Assembly (NCBI GenBank): GCA_023055505.1
Contig: JALIRH010000002.1
Coordinates: forward strand, 4,148,001 to 4,212,000
Direction: 5' to 3'
DNA from: Callipepla californica brunnescens
Lineage: Eukaryota > Chordata > Aves > Galliformes > Odontophoridae
Length of the DNA: 64,000 nucleotides
Shown: positions 50,901 to 63,165 of the stretch, piece after piece
Layout: each line of letters starts with the position of its first letter
Numbering within the stretch: position 1 is the stretch's first letter
Program-made: the position numbers and the translations under genes
Notes under the pieces: model-generated
Told to the model about the DNA's origin: nothing
Databases searched by the model: none
What the model saw: the letters and a program-made list of their open reading frames with translations, nothing else

Positions 50901-53900
50901 AATTATTTTTGCCAGAAGTCTCCACTACATTGTGGATATATTTAGAAGGCAAAAAATGGGTGATTCTTTCACAGGACAGCAGGAGAGATGTATTCTCTTA
51001 AAAATTCCAGACGTGCATTCTAAATAGAGTTTCTGCTTATATGCTGTTTAGATAAAAACAGGCAGCTATATGGAATATTTAAAAATACACTGGCACCTGC
51101 TTCTGGTAGGTAAAGAGTAGTTTTATGCTTGTCAAGCAGAGCCAACTGTTTCAGATTCAATACAGGTTTCATTTTATGCTGAAGTTGATACGTTAGTGCA
51201 TATATATAAAACCGTTGACCTGACATGAATCTGGTAGCTCTGGAGGTTAACCTCGATAAGGAAAACATTGCAATGGTGCTGTGGAACACCCACACGTGGT
51301 CAGAGATGATCATTTCTTAAACAAAACTGATTACGGTGTTCTGGACCAGATTTTTCTGCTGTTGTTAAGACAGACAGGTGATAAGATGCTGCTTGCAAAA
51401 CCGAGCAAAAATGTTCTCCTAAAACATTCTCAGCCGTCACTGACTCCATATATGAGAAGCCTATGACTTGTCAAACTTGGTCTACCACATGTATGTATGA
51501 TTTCTAAGCCTCTACTCTATTGCAAAGATTCTATTTCACAGTTTGAGAGCTATAGTTTCTGCTAAAGATTATTTTTTTCTGCACCTATAGGAGACCCACA
51601 AGCAGATGTTTTTTAAGGAAGTACTGTGCTCAGCATTGGTCCATGACCATTACTGAGTTATATTTATAATGCAGTTTTTTCTAAGATTAGTTTTCAGGAG
51701 CCTGTGAGCTTGATTTGTCTTTCACGATGAGTTCTTCTGTAAGTATGTGGAAGACCAAAGGACTTCAAATCAATCTCAAATTCTTTCCAGGCATGGTGAA
51801 CTAGAGCTGAAATATTTCAGTGTCTGGTGGGTACCAATACTTTATCATTGATTTCTATGCGGATACCAACTCCAGCAGCACATGCTCAGATGATTCCTAG
51901 AGTATATTCTTCTATTTTGTACTTGTCTCTTTTGATTTTGGGCTGTGTGTGCAGTAAAATGCAAGTCTAATAGTACCACAGTTCCAGAACTGGTGAAATA
52001 CCAGAGCTCAGGAGCTGAGCAGTGACTTCTGTTTGATTCAGATCCTCTGCAGATTATTTAGAAGAAGCTATTTTCCCAGATTGCGACTGCAATCCTACTG
52101 TACAATCTCCAGTTCACTTAAATAACTTCCTATTTTGCTTGTGACTCTGAAATGAATAGGTTTATTCTGAGATTAGCAGCAGTGCTCTTTTACGACCAGT
52201 TAAACCCAGCCCCGCTGCTAAAAATGTCTTACTCCTCCTTGCTTGCTTCTCCCATCTGTCAGCACAGGCTTTTAAGTGGCCCTGCTATGAACTACAGCAG
52301 GGAGCCAATGAATGTCTTTACTTTCTTTCCTGGATTAGTTTTCTTTCAGATTTAGTTCACGGTGCAGCCACATGGCTGCTTGCTCTCCCAGAGGAGAAAC
52401 TGGAATGAAGTGAGTACAAGTAACTGGAGACAGGAGGAAGAGCTTGTGTCTTTTGGTACCATGCTAGTTCATATCAGTTTGATGGATTACAGAAACATTA
52501 GCTAAGTGATAAAGAAAGCTGAGCAGAATCCTCCATGTGTCCTCATTATAAATCTGAGGCGGTACTCTGCCACGAAGTGGATCGCTAGGCAGGTTCTTCC
52601 CATTCAGACTCAGCTTCTAGGCTTCAGCACAGCCTGCTTTGCCTTGAATACACTGCCTTTTTAACAAAAATATCCCACTGTAGACCAATCTCTTCATGAT
52701 TCTATTATTTTACCTTAAATAGATTTTTCAGTATCTGTAATTATTACTGATAGGTGGGATAGGAGAGCTGGCCGCTGCTCTCACACAGACACAGACTGGC
52801 TGTTGGTCCCCCCAGGCAGCACGTGGATATTTCTGTGAGCCTACAGCTGCTACCTTCTGTCCCTCAGCTCTGGAAAGTGATTTATCAATTTGTTTTTCTT
52901 TCTTCATGTGCTGGAAAATGCACACGTTGTATTCCAGTGAAGAGACAGTCCAACCTTGCAGCAGATGTGATCTTGTTTCTGCCTTTTACTTAGGGAACAT
53001 AAGTATGGATCCAACAATCAGTGAAGCAACATAGTTTTAGTAGCAACTCCAGGGCAGAAAATGGAGTTACTTCTGCTCATCTTTGACACAGCTGAGAAAA
53101 GTAGCCTGCTGCAGACCACTGGAAACCCTAACAAGGGATTCTGAAAGTAGAGATTCAGTAAAATGAGATCAATTAAATCTTTTGCACCTGCCTTCTTTTT
53201 ATTTCCAGTTTCTTTCTTTATCAGTTACGTTCAAATAATAGTAGTATCATAAAACTCTAAACTGCCAACAATTCCTTGTCCAAAATCATAGAATCTAGTT
53301 GAATGACAACATCTATCTTAGCTTGAAATAGTTTTTCTTGCTTTTCAGAAAAGTAATCTCTCTGAACAATGTTTAATGTACAGTAAAACTAATTGTAAAG
53401 GCAGAGGGAAGATTAGGCGTATGACAAATAAAAGCGAGTCCCAGACATTAGAAAGAAACACTGAGACAATCAGGAGAAGTATGAGTCTCGGTGGCAGGAG
53501 AAATTACATCTTATGAAAAAATAATGTGCTATTTAGAGAATGAAAAGAGGAAAAATACAGTGACTATGGGAGCCATTCCTAAACAGTCTAGGAATTAAAG
53601 AGAAATGCAGATATAGGAATAGACAAAAAGCTGTAACATGCTGTCATGTGCTCAAAGTTATTAGCAGCTTATTTCTCAGCATTGCCTGCAGCCCTCATTG
53701 ATTTTGCAGGAGCTTGGAATGCTCAGCACTTTCAAAAATGAGGCCAAGGAGCCCAATACATACCAAATACAGTCAGGAGGAGGCTTTCTGTCAGCTACAA
53801 TGGGCTCCAAATGATGTAGTGAAAGACACTTGGGACAGCCCTATCTGTCTTGGTATTCCCTTTGTAATGGACCAGCAAGGAATCCTCAGCAGAGCAAATG

Positions 53901-54120
53901 AACTCTGACAGAGACCTCTGTGTGCAGACTCTCAGCAGGAGGCTATGGCAAGGAACTAAAAAGCCTCTGAAGTTTCAGGCTTAATTACAAGTTTTCTTAC
54001 CACGCTAAACAGATAGATGAAGAGAAAACCCTTGCCAGGTGTCCTTTGCAAAGCTAATAGCTCTCCTGTGCAGCCAAGGCTTTTTCTGCACTTAATTTAC
54101 AGACCCTTAATCTGACCCTG
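47998..54120. other. Putative intron 2 sequence, no further exon seen
   Basis: About 6.1 kb without a recognised CR1 or a second collagen exon. No Gly-X-Y frame and no laminin-G-like frame is present on the + strand. A 20-bp tandem duplication lies at 48224-48263. The open frame at 49708-50076 (minus, 122 codons) shows no domain I recognise. Confidence 0.55.
48224..48263. repeat. 20-bp tandem duplication
   Basis: A 20-base unit beginning GAAACCAGA and ending GTGAATTCC occurs twice head to tail with one C/T difference. Confidence 0.95.
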
Positions 54121-54300
54121 CCCTGGAAGAATGGTAGTGCACTGGAACAGGCGGCCCAGGGAAGTGATAGGATCACTGTCCCTGGAGGTATTCAAGATGT
54201 GACAGGTAGATGTAGGCACTTAGGGACATGGTTTTGTAGGCATGGTGATGATGGGTTGATGGTTGGCCAAGATGATTTTAGTGGTCTTTTCCAACCTTTT
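54121..54300 (+). mobile_element. CR1 LINE 3' end, sense
   Basis: GAATGGTAGTGCACTGGAAC, GGCGGCCCAGGGAAGTGAT, TCCCTGGAGGTATTCAAGA, GGGACATGGTTTTGTAGGC and GGTCTTTTCCAACCTTTTT. The terminal ATTCTATG units are missing. Confidence 0.92.
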
Positions 54301-54579
54301 TGACATCTCTTCTTCCAGTTCTGTATCTTTCTGATCCGTGTTTATGAGACCAGGATGTTTATCTCTGTGTCCAGGACTAAAGCAAAGCTTGTCATTTAAA
54401 TTTCTAAGGACTTACTTTGAAGTTTCCTAAGTAGGTCTCTGATACATTTAAGACCTGTGTGGACTCTCTGCTATAGGGATTTTCACCCGGAAGTTGTTAT
54501 TGAATTCAAATTCATATGAAATATTTATTTCCTTTTTAATCCAGCAGTAATGCTCAGCAGTGCCTCAATAAATGTAGGG
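54301..54579. other. Spacer between two sense CR1 ends
   Basis: About 280 bases of unique sequence. Nothing is recognised in it. Confidence 0.5.
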
Positions 54580-54742
54580 AGGCATGGATTCGTTCCATGC
54601 CCTTGGAGACATTCAAGGTCAGGTTGGAAAGGGCTCTGAGCAGACTGATCTAGCTGTAGGTGTTCCTGTTCAGTGCAGGGGAGTTTGACTATATGACTTC
54701 TAAAGGTCCTTTTCAACTCAAACAATTTTCTTTCTGTGATAA
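54580..54742 (+). mobile_element. CR1 LINE 3' end, sense
   Basis: CCATGCCCTTGGAGACATTC, AAGGTCAGGTTGGAAAGGG, GTTCCTGTTCAGTGCAGGGG and TAAAGGTCCTTTTCAACTC, then TTTCTGTGATAA. Confidence 0.92.
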
Positions 54743-55545
54743 CATGAAGTGATTCATAGTTTCTTCTGTGAAATTTTCTATGGTTTTTTGGTCCTTTCTG
54801 TCACTGAACATAATTTCTCATTTTATTTTAAATGAGCTGGGCCAACAGACAAAATTCAATTGCTGTGTACTGATCTACTGAGAGTATTTCTTTCTCAGTG
54901 GTAGAGCCACAGCATGGTTAAATTGGTGGACTATTTTTGATAGTAAATTGAAGGGTGTTTAAATCTCATTAAGGTCCCTACAGGTTACACCCTAAACCAA
55001 ATTCTTTTTGAAATTGGTAATCTGTTCATAATGTGAAAAAAGCATTCAGGTAATTTTGAACACCTAACTTTTTGATAAGGTGGTAAATAGTCCTGTGGTA
55101 TTAATGCAGTTGCAAATCATGGTGGGTGTTCTGGAGTTCTTCATAAAATACCTTTCAACTTGCTTTCCATTTTGGGAAGTGCAAGTACTAATGCTAATAC
55201 TGACCAGAAATAGGAGAGGTATCTCTCAGGAGGAATAGCTGGATCAACTAGATACAGTGATTTTTGTCCCTAAGCTGTTGAACAGTAGCCTTGTGTGATG
55301 TTAGGTTTCAAAACTGTTCATTTCATTACATCTTTAATAGTAAAAATTGTTAGTTTGACTATAACTTGATCCAAACTCCAGGAAACTGAACATACAAACA
55401 CACATATTATGCATATGTATTTATGTACACTCTGGAAAATAAAGCTGTGCCCTTTCAGCTTGAGGCATCAGTTCTTTTTTTTTTTTTTTTACAATCATGC
55501 AGGTAAAAAAAACATAAGATGTTAAAGCCCTAGTGAAGATGAAAT
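54743..55545. other. Putative intron 2 sequence, no gene seen
   Basis: Unique AT-rich sequence with a T run at 55473-55490. No exon or mobile element is recognised. Confidence 0.5.
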
Positions 55546-55642
55546 ACAGGGTATTTTTACTGCAGTGTAACTACACTAAATCAACCAATCCACCACAGCT
55601 GGGCAAGACTTTGCTTAGCTACACTGCAGTCAAAATCCCTGT
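55546..55642. repeat. 97-bp inverted-repeat (foldback) element
   Basis: The left arm starting ACAGGGTATTTTTACTGCAG and the reverse complement of the right arm starting ACAGGGATTTTGACTGCAGT pair over about 28 positions, with two mismatches and one single-base indel. Pairing weakens over the next nine bases. About 40 unpaired bases lie between the arms. It may be a small non-autonomous DNA transposon (MITE) with CAGGG...CCCTG ends or a hairpin-forming transcript. The flank is TA on the left but TT on the right, so a TA target duplication is at best imperfect. Confidence 0.8.
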
Positions 55643-56665
55643 TCTTTTTTCCCCCAGGTTTTTATAGCAAGATGGACAACATATATTAGTTATTTTCTAT
55701 AAAAGACTCACTTTTGGCAGTGAAAACTTATCCCTGTGAGAGGCTGCAGTACTAATATGACAGAAGTAGGAAGGTGCTGCAGAATTTTAGCTGCTAGTAA
55801 TGGTACTTTTTCACAAATCACACTAATTCCTTGCAAGTGAGTACTGAGTTTAAAGCAGACGTTGGACCAGATCTGAGATTCACAAATTGAATAAAGCAAG
55901 TTAGTGTTACCTTCAAGTATCTTCTGTGGGATTCGTAACTAACTTCGGTGTCTTCAAAGTTATTTGTCTAGACTCTTTTGATAGTCAACGGAAAAGAATA
56001 GACACCTCCAGAGAGTGATTCATCCCTTCTTAGAAGACTGCCCAAGACAAGTGGCATGATTCAACTTCTGAGTGCCAATCTCTTTTCATTATCTTTCAAG
56101 AGGGCTTAGTTAAGTTGTTCGTATTCCTCATGCTGACAGCCAATATCTAGCTATCTGAGGCCATGGTACTGTAGTACTACCTGCTGAAGTCTATTGACTC
56201 ATTATAGCAAGGAAATAATGCTTTAAAAAGCAGCTAATGGCTAAAATATGATTAAGAGTAACTGAGAAGAAGACAGCTATTTTAATTAAAGTTATTAAAA
56301 GAAGCCTTTACTAAGGATTGCCTTTTTTTTATCCCTGTTAATTTTATCAGGAGGGTTGCATCCTGAGACAGGCACACAGATCCACTCCTAATGGTATTTC
56401 AGATTTTCACTGTAATAAAGATAGGGCCATACAAAAATCTCTCTCTCCTCAGGAATCAAAATGGGAAAGATCAGGCCAGTTCATGTGCTGCCAAGTCCAT
56501 ATCACTGGTCCATTCCAGTCATCTTATTCTGGCTTTGAATCACCAGAGTGCCCAAGTATGTGTTTAGGTAATTAAAACATCTTTATTCAAATTCTCATCA
56601 ATGATCATATTAATGTATATACATTCCTGAAGTAAGAATGCAACAGAGATAGAGCCAAACATTTT
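55643..56665. other. Putative intron 2 sequence, no gene seen
   Basis: About 1 kb of unique sequence. Nothing is recognised beyond short homopolymer runs. Confidence 0.5.
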
Positions 56666-56818
56666 TCAGTGGTGCCCAGTGCAAGGACAAGAGGTAGTGA
56701 GTGCAAATTGTAAGACAAGAGGTTCTCTCCTAACAAAAACCTCAGAGAGGCTGTGGAGTCTCCATCCCTGGAAATCTTCTAAAGCCACTTGGACATGGTC
56801 CTGGGCACTTTGGGAGGG
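56666..56818 (+). mobile_element. Degraded CR1 fragment, sense
   Basis: GTGCCCAGTGCAAGGACAAG, AACCTCAGAGAGGCTGTGG, GTCTCCATCCCTGGAAATC and GGACATGGTCCTGGGCAC keep CR1 order. The 3' end is lost. Confidence 0.82.
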
Positions 56819-59800
56819 AAAATAACTTACATGCCCAAAAAATCCCCTTGGATATCCATTTTTTCTCATTCTTGACACTTCATTTCCCTATACATTTTGT
56901 CAGTGTAGTTTATGGGGCACCTGCAATCACACTCTCGTTTCAGAGTCAGCTTCATTGTAGACTCATGTCCTATTAGTGCCAACCTCACTGCTTTAATGAG
57001 AAGGTAAACAGAGCATGATGCCAGAAGGGAGTCATCATTATCTCAGCTGTATCTCACATGTCATGAGATTTCCTAAACTGTGAGTATATAACATCTTGTT
57101 AAAAAAAGGCAAAATATCCCAGACAATTTATGGCGTTAGTTACAAATCAATATACGTAGTGAGGTATCTGTTAACTATTCCTCCAAGCTATCAGATGAGA
57201 GAACTAAACTGGAATAGTGCACTGTGCAGTTTGATTCTTGAAAGAGTAATCTAAGGATGAGTGTAAAATATGCAGAGCTACAATTATTTTTTTAAATTCT
57301 ATCCTATTTTTTTTTCCTCCTTCTTTTATTAAGCATAGCACCTAATGCTTGGCTTTTTTACCTATCTGGTAAACTGTTCTTGGCCTCGAAAATATCCTGA
57401 AGAATTATTTTCCTTGGGCTAATATTTTATTTGTAATGCATTTCTCAGGAACATAATATTTACCTGCTCACAACTTTGTATGATGTGAGGTGCTACATTT
57501 TCACACAATGTAGGATAACATACAGGAATCTCTTTTAATTTAGGGCTGGTTCAGAAACAAGGATTTTTATCATTCACAATTAGCAGTTTATCTTTGTGAG
57601 TGGTATTTTTTATATATTTTATATATATATATACATATATATATGTATATATATATATATATATATTGTAAACCCTTATGCGTGTTATTATTTAGCTAAA
57701 ATTACCATCCAGGGTACTTGCTGAAGGTGCAAGAATAAAACACAGGACTGTCAAACAAACAGGAATTAGTAGATGGATTGTTACACCCCGTGACCACAAT
57801 CAGCTGTACAGTTATTTTGAGATGGTTACATATCTCAAGTAATATGGCTTTGGAAGTGTCTATATTTACTTGTTCCAGTGCAAGGGGCCTGTAGTAAAGT
57901 CTCAGCTTTTTTTGTTTGTTTGTTTATTTTTCATGGGCCAAGGTCATAACATTTTACACCCTGTTAAAATTTCCAAACCTTTGTCTTGGTCGCAATAGGG
58001 CAAGAATTCCTTGTAAGTAAGTAGTTTCCTTTTTTAACTTGTTATTTTAACAGAGAGTAGTTACGCTAATTTATGTTTATCCTCCATAATATTTCACTGT
58101 AAATCATTTTCCATGAATGAGTAATAAGATAAGTTTTTAATTAAATCTCAGAGAAAGTATTAGACTGATTTGCCTCAGCATTTTGCATCTATTTACTTCA
58201 GACCTGGGTTAGGTGTAGCGTATCCAATGGTTTTCATAACGTCACTCAACAGGCATTATAAGGTTGCAGAAAAAAACTTAAGTGACAGGACTGACATTCA
58301 TGCCACTCTGGGATTATGCTATTTGAACATTGCCAGCAGCACAGGTCTCCTGGCATTTCCCAGCAGGTTCTGAACCTCACCTTGAAGGAACATCTCTGCT
58401 GCTCAAAGGGCCACCCACATTTCTCTCCACCCCATATATGTAAGCTGAGGGGCTGTGTTTGTGTGATTCCCTCACCACACTGGCCACTTGATTGGGTCGT
58501 TAAAGCACAGATCTACTTTTAGATGTGGAGCAGTTCCTTCCCTCTACTATGGGAAAAACTCTGGAGTTTGTTCAAGAAGCTTGGTGCTCATATGCATGAA
58601 GAAGATGCACCATGTCAGGCTTAAAATATGGTTCCTCGTACTACCAGGAAACATATGAAGCAGCCAATTTAGAAATTGTTTTTAGGAGTTCATTCCTCAC
58701 CTTTGACTATATGTGAGTGTATTGGGTATGGAGGTGGACTTCCTTCACTTTCCTAGAGTACTCAACGCAGTCCAGCAATGAGTGTGGACCTCAACTGCTT
58801 CTATGGGTTTCCAGATGCTGTTTCTGCTCTCTTGTCCTCTCATGCTGATAAACAGAAATGTTCAGTGCCACGCAGGAAGATGTTGGTGCTTGTGCAGTTC
58901 AGGAGTGGTACAGGAACGTGTGAGGCTGTAATCATGCAGGGCTGGCCCTTTCATCTTCTGTTCTTTTTCTTCCCAATAACTGCCTTCTCTTCACCACAAA
59001 ATGTACAGGAGAAAAACAGCTTTTCAGGAAAAGTGTTTTCTACCCGTAAATCTGTGCTGCAGTGGGAGGAGAGAGAGAAGCACTGAGAGGAGCAGATATA
59101 TTTATGCCAATGCATTCATAGCCACAAAGAGGTTGGCTAGTCTGTGGGTTTTCTCCCCCTGCCCACACATTTTTATGGCATAAGCTTCCGAGTCACCTAC
59201 TGTCACCAGAAGGCCATGGGGCTGTGAGCACCAAGCCTGCACCCCACTTTATCTGTATCCCCCAGAGCTTCTGCCTGTGACTGCTTGGTTCCCCACCAAG
59301 CAGAAGATAAAGACTAGATCAAGATGCTAAGTGGAAGGTGCTGGCTGACTGTCTATGTGTGGATATGGGCCCTTGCCGACTGGTCGCTGATAAGAAACTT
59401 CACATCTGCTGAAGGACTCAGCATGTTTCACTATCCTAGCTTGAAATTAGGCCCCTTTGTGAAATGTGCTCCATCCCCTTCTTCACTCACTTCTTTTTAT
59501 AGCATCTGCTAAGGGATTTGTTTTTAAATGCATATATATGCACACATACGTATGTGTATAACTGGATGTGAATCAAGAGATTTTCTTCCAGTAAATGGAA
59601 ATAAAATCTAGGGAATGTAAACCACAGAGGTGGCCAAACGTGCTATTCATGCTGGGCGGATCTGTTCTCCCACGGAGGGAGCAGAAAATCCTGATTTCAG
59701 AATAGCGCAGACTGAGTTTTCATTGAAGCAGTAGATGTTTAATTATACAATTTTGGAGGGGACAGTGGAGAACATAGTCGTGTATGTGCAATATATTTAT

Positions 59801-60875
59801 AACTGTGGACTCATTTCTGTTTAGGTTTTATTTTTTCCTTTTTTTTTTTTTTTACCACACTGCATGTGTTATTCCAAGAGTTGATAGAACCTATAAAAAA
59901 GCAGCTTAAATCAGTAAAGAGAAACCAGTGTCTGGGCGTCAGTTTATTCCTGCTTGTAAGCGAAGCTTTTCATCTCACTCTCTGAAGCATCAGGCTGGAT
60001 GTCAGGTTTGAGTCTTCCTACAGTTTTGGGTTTGTAGCTGAAGAGGAATTGTGCTGGGATGATGTTCGAAGATAGGTATAACATTATCTTTCACCTAAAA
60101 AAATAAAACACAATGTTTACTTCCCTAAGAATCCTCCTAGAAGCATTTAACCTTCCCTGCTGGATGCACAGTTTCTGTTATGGCAGCTCTTTTCAGTGAA
60201 AGTGAGGCATGAAGAGATGAAATCCAGCTGCAGGTGTTGTATGCTCTCCTAAATGATCTAGCTAATAATGTACACCATGGCAATGTTACACCATTAATTA
60301 ATTAAAAAGCAATTACACTTAGCAGTTAATGTATGTGTAGCTTATGCAAATAATAGAGTGGATCCCCATGCGGAGCTTTATGTTTTCCTGGACAGATACT
60401 TTATGATGAAAACTTGTGTTTATTTAATAACTATATTGAGATAGATGCCTTCACAAGAGAGTCCAGGTCCTGCAGACATGGCACTGGTCCTGCCTCCAAT
60501 ACAAACCCATTGAATCTTTGTCCTGTCCATAGCAATTTGCCCAGCCCTCCTTTAAATTCAGCAGAGAATACAGGCCTATGATCTAGATTGGTGTCTCTGT
60601 TATAAATATATAGATCCAGATTCATTCCTGCTCTGTAATTGCAGTGGTGTGAATCTACTTCATGATTCAAGGCCTGCTTCTGACCAGGGATGAAATTTGT
60701 TCTTTCATCAAAAGAACTTTCCCGCCCAGTGATAATATTGTCATTCTCTCTTTACTCTTTCCATGTTTGTTAAAAGGCTTCTGGAGCCTGTCTGGAGTTT
60801 CTCAGTATTATTAGATTTGGAGAAATGTGATACCAGTAACATATTCTTATTAAGATAATGGATTGTGTGTTTTGT
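56819..60875. other. Putative intron 2 sequence, no gene seen
   Basis: About 4 kb of unique sequence with the TA microsatellite at 57608-57667 and T runs at 57307-57318 and 59837-59853. Small open frames (58170-58522, 58778-59183) overlap in different frames and show no domain. Confidence 0.5.
57608..57667. repeat. (TA)n microsatellite
   Basis: About 60 bases of alternating T and A with a few C or G interruptions (ATACATATAT, ATGTATAT). It is nearly self-complementary. Confidence 0.92.
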
Positions 60876-60938
60876 TTTTATTTATTTTATTTTATTTTGT
60901 TTTATTCTGTATATTTTATTTTATTTTATTTTATTTTC
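60876..60938. repeat. (TTTTA)n microsatellite
   Basis: Two blocks of TTTTA units separated by a TTTTATTCTGTATA interruption, about 26 bases upstream of an antisense CR1 3' end. Confidence 0.92.
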
Positions 60939-60964
60939 CTTGTCTGTGAGTATTGTTGAAAATA

Positions 60965-60993
60965 CAGAATCATAGAATCATTTGAGTTGAAGG
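60965..60993 (-). mobile_element. CR1 3' end, antisense, first part of a copy split by an insertion
   Basis: CAGAATCATAGAATCATTTG followed by AGTTGAAGG is the inverted CR1 3' end. It breaks off at 60993 and resumes at 61360 in the same orientation and register. Confidence 0.9.
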
Positions 60994-61359
60994 TGAAGCA
61001 TCTAAGGCACGTTCACTCAGATATGAACAATCCAAATTGTTTATAACAGGTTCTAACATCCCGTATATATATTTGTAAGTTTTCTCTTTTAACTTTCCCA
61101 CCCCCTTTTAACTGTGAACAAAACATTCCACAAACACTCCTTAACTGTGTGTGCAGGCACTTATCCAGTCAGAGTCATGAGTTGTTCTTATCCACACGCT
61201 CTTCCTCCAGTCAGGATCATCATCACACAGCCATCACGCAGCTTACTTGACTTTGTTTTTCTTCTTCTGAGGGTGTCCTTGGTTCTAAGCCTTGGTTTCT
61301 TATGTTGTTTATCTTACTTTGCAGCTTCTGCTCTGAATATTCTTTCTTGTATTCCCACA
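60994..61359. mobile_element. Solo-LTR-like insertion (endogenous retrovirus relic)
   Basis: A 366-base insert interrupts a CR1 copy exactly between its two halves. It begins TGAAGCATC and ends TTCCCACA, the TG...CA ends of retroviral long terminal repeats. The flanks TGAAGG and GGAAGG read as a 6-base target duplication with one mismatch. The CR1 consensus has GGAAGG there, so the left copy would have mutated. On the minus strand a TTATAAA box lies about 50 bases from the element end, which may suggest minus orientation. No coding region remains. I cannot name the family from sequence alone. Confidence 0.75.
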
Positions 61360-61642
61360 GGAAGGGATTCTTAAAGACCATCTAGTCCAACTCCCCTGCA
61401 GTGAACACTACAGCAAGATCAGGTTGCCCAGAGCCTGACCTTGAATGTCTCCAAGGATGAGGCATTCACCACCTCTATGGACAGCCTACTCCAGTGCCTC
61501 ACCACCCTTATTGTAAAAAAACATATCCAGTCTCTCCTCTTTTCCTTTGAAATCATTTCCTCCTGCCCTTTCACAACAGACCCTGCTGAATAGTCTTTCC
61601 CAATTTTTCTTATAGCACCCTTTAGATACTTCCTTTAGAGCA
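61360..61642 (-). mobile_element. CR1 LINE, antisense, second part of the split copy
   Basis: GGAAGGGATTCTTAAAGACC, CATCTAGTCCAACTCCCCTG, GATCAGGTTGCCCAGAGCC, CCAGTGCCTCACCACCC and TGCCCTTTCACAACAGACC continue the CR1 begun at 60965. It is 5'-truncated near 61640. Confidence 0.92.
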
Positions 61643-62282
61643 AGACTGCCAGTCTGTTTAATGTATTATTCTTTGCTTTTGGGCTGAATCTTATCTTTAA
61701 GTTACTGTTTTATTTGGAGTTAAAAATGACCTTGCACCGAGCTAAAAAATTCATGCCACATTAAACACCAGTCTTGCTAATGATCAAAATTCTCAAACCA
61801 CCTGTAGAATAATATATTAGGGAATATGACCATTCAAGCCCATCGAGCCTTTGAAGAAGTACAGAACCATGAAAACAAAGGTCTGGTCAGCTATGTTAAA
61901 ATTTGTCGCACTTATGGGGATTGTGGAGTCAACCGCAACCTCTGCATAACAAACCAGACCATAACCACTCTGGAAAACACCATGACAAGCTGACCATCTG
62001 AATTCCTTCTGCAGTATTGAAATGGAAACTGAAGGTTGCTTCTCAGATGACACATGAGATTATTTTATCTTTTTTTTAACTCTGAGGGAAAAGATCACCA
62101 AGAGCAAAGGTGGAGTCCTTTTGGTCACTTAACTGCAAGCTGATAGCTTTGTAAGAGATACGGTCTCACCCAGCTTGGCCTCAAACTACTGGATTTACCA
62201 GAATTTTCTTCTCACAAAGAAGAAACTAATTCCCTATTGGGAATTAATAGGAGGGACATGTTAAGTCTGATGTTGTGTGCAA
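61643..62282. other. Putative intron 2 sequence, no gene seen
   Basis: Unique sequence between two antisense CR1 copies. The open frame at 61817-62053 (minus) shows no known domain. Confidence 0.5.
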
Positions 62283-63005
62283 GAATCATAGAATTGTAGA
62301 GTCTTAGAATCATAGAATGGTTTGGGTTGGAAAGGATCTTTAAGATGATCTAGTTCCAACCCCCTGCTATAGGCAGAGATGCCTCCCTCTAGACCAGGTT
62401 GCTCAAAGCCCCATCCGGCCTGGCCCTGAATGCTTCCAGGGAGGGGGCATTCACAGCCTTGCTGGGCAACCTTTTCCAGTGTCTCAACACCTTCGCAGTT
62501 AAGAATTTCTTCCAAATGCCTAGTCTAAATCTACCCTCTTCCAGTTTAAAGCCATTTCCCCTTGGCCTTGTTGAACTTCATGTAGTTGGCATGGGCCCAC
62601 TTCTCAAGCCTGTCCAGGTCCCTCTGGATGGCATCCCTTCCTTCTAGCATGTCAACTACCCCACTCAGCTTGGTGTCATCTGCAAACTTCTTGAGAGTGC
62701 ACTCAATCCCATTATCCATGTTGCCTACAAAGGTGTCAAATAACACCAATCCCAGCATCAATCCCTGAGGAATGCCACTCATCACCAGTCTCTACTTGGA
62801 CGCTGAGCCATTGACTGCAACTCTCTGAGTGTGACCACCAGCCACTTTCTTATCCAGTGAGTGGTTTATCCATCAGATCCATTTTTTCTCCAGTTTGATG
62901 ACCAGAATGTCATGATGAGTAGTGTCTAATGCTTTGCTCAAGTCGAGGTAGACAACATCAGTTGCTCTTCCTGTACCCACTGACGCTGTTAAGCAGCACT
63001 CCTCT
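62283..63005 (-). mobile_element. CR1 LINE, antisense, with internal deletion and reverse transcriptase remnant
   Basis: Starts with repeated ATCATAGAAT units at 62283 and runs through GGTTTGGGTTGGAAAGGATC and TCTAGACCAGGTTGCTCAAA. At about 62561-62570 it jumps from the 3' UTR (CCATTTCCCCTTG) into the reverse transcriptase C-terminus, missing roughly 450 bases present in the copy at 1-1290. Beyond the jump the minus strand (62785 to 62564) reads GIPQGLMLGLVLF, the catalytic FADDTK and WAHANYMKFNKAKGK. The remnant continues to about 63005. It is a dead copy. Confidence 0.92.
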
Positions 63006-63165
63006 ACTTCTCCCCTGCCTGTTTTTCCTAAAGAGCTTGTATCCATCTATTCCTACATTCCAGTCATGAGAGACATCCCAACACATCTCAGTGATGCTGG
63101 TGACATGGCCCTGTAGGCATGTGCATGCCTGTAACTCTTCTTGCTTGTGAAGCCTTGATCTGATC
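63006..63165 (-). mobile_element. Possible TE-derived segment next to the CR1 copy
   Basis: AGAGCTTGTATCCATCTATT, TTCCAGTCATGAGAGACATC and CATCTCAGTGATGCTGGTGA resemble a repeated antisense block I associate with interspersed repeats in bird genomes. I cannot assign the family firmly. Confidence 0.4.

Noticed and set aside
62399..62768. + strand open frames of 60-82 residues
   Set aside because: They are antisense translations of a CR1 copy, not genes.
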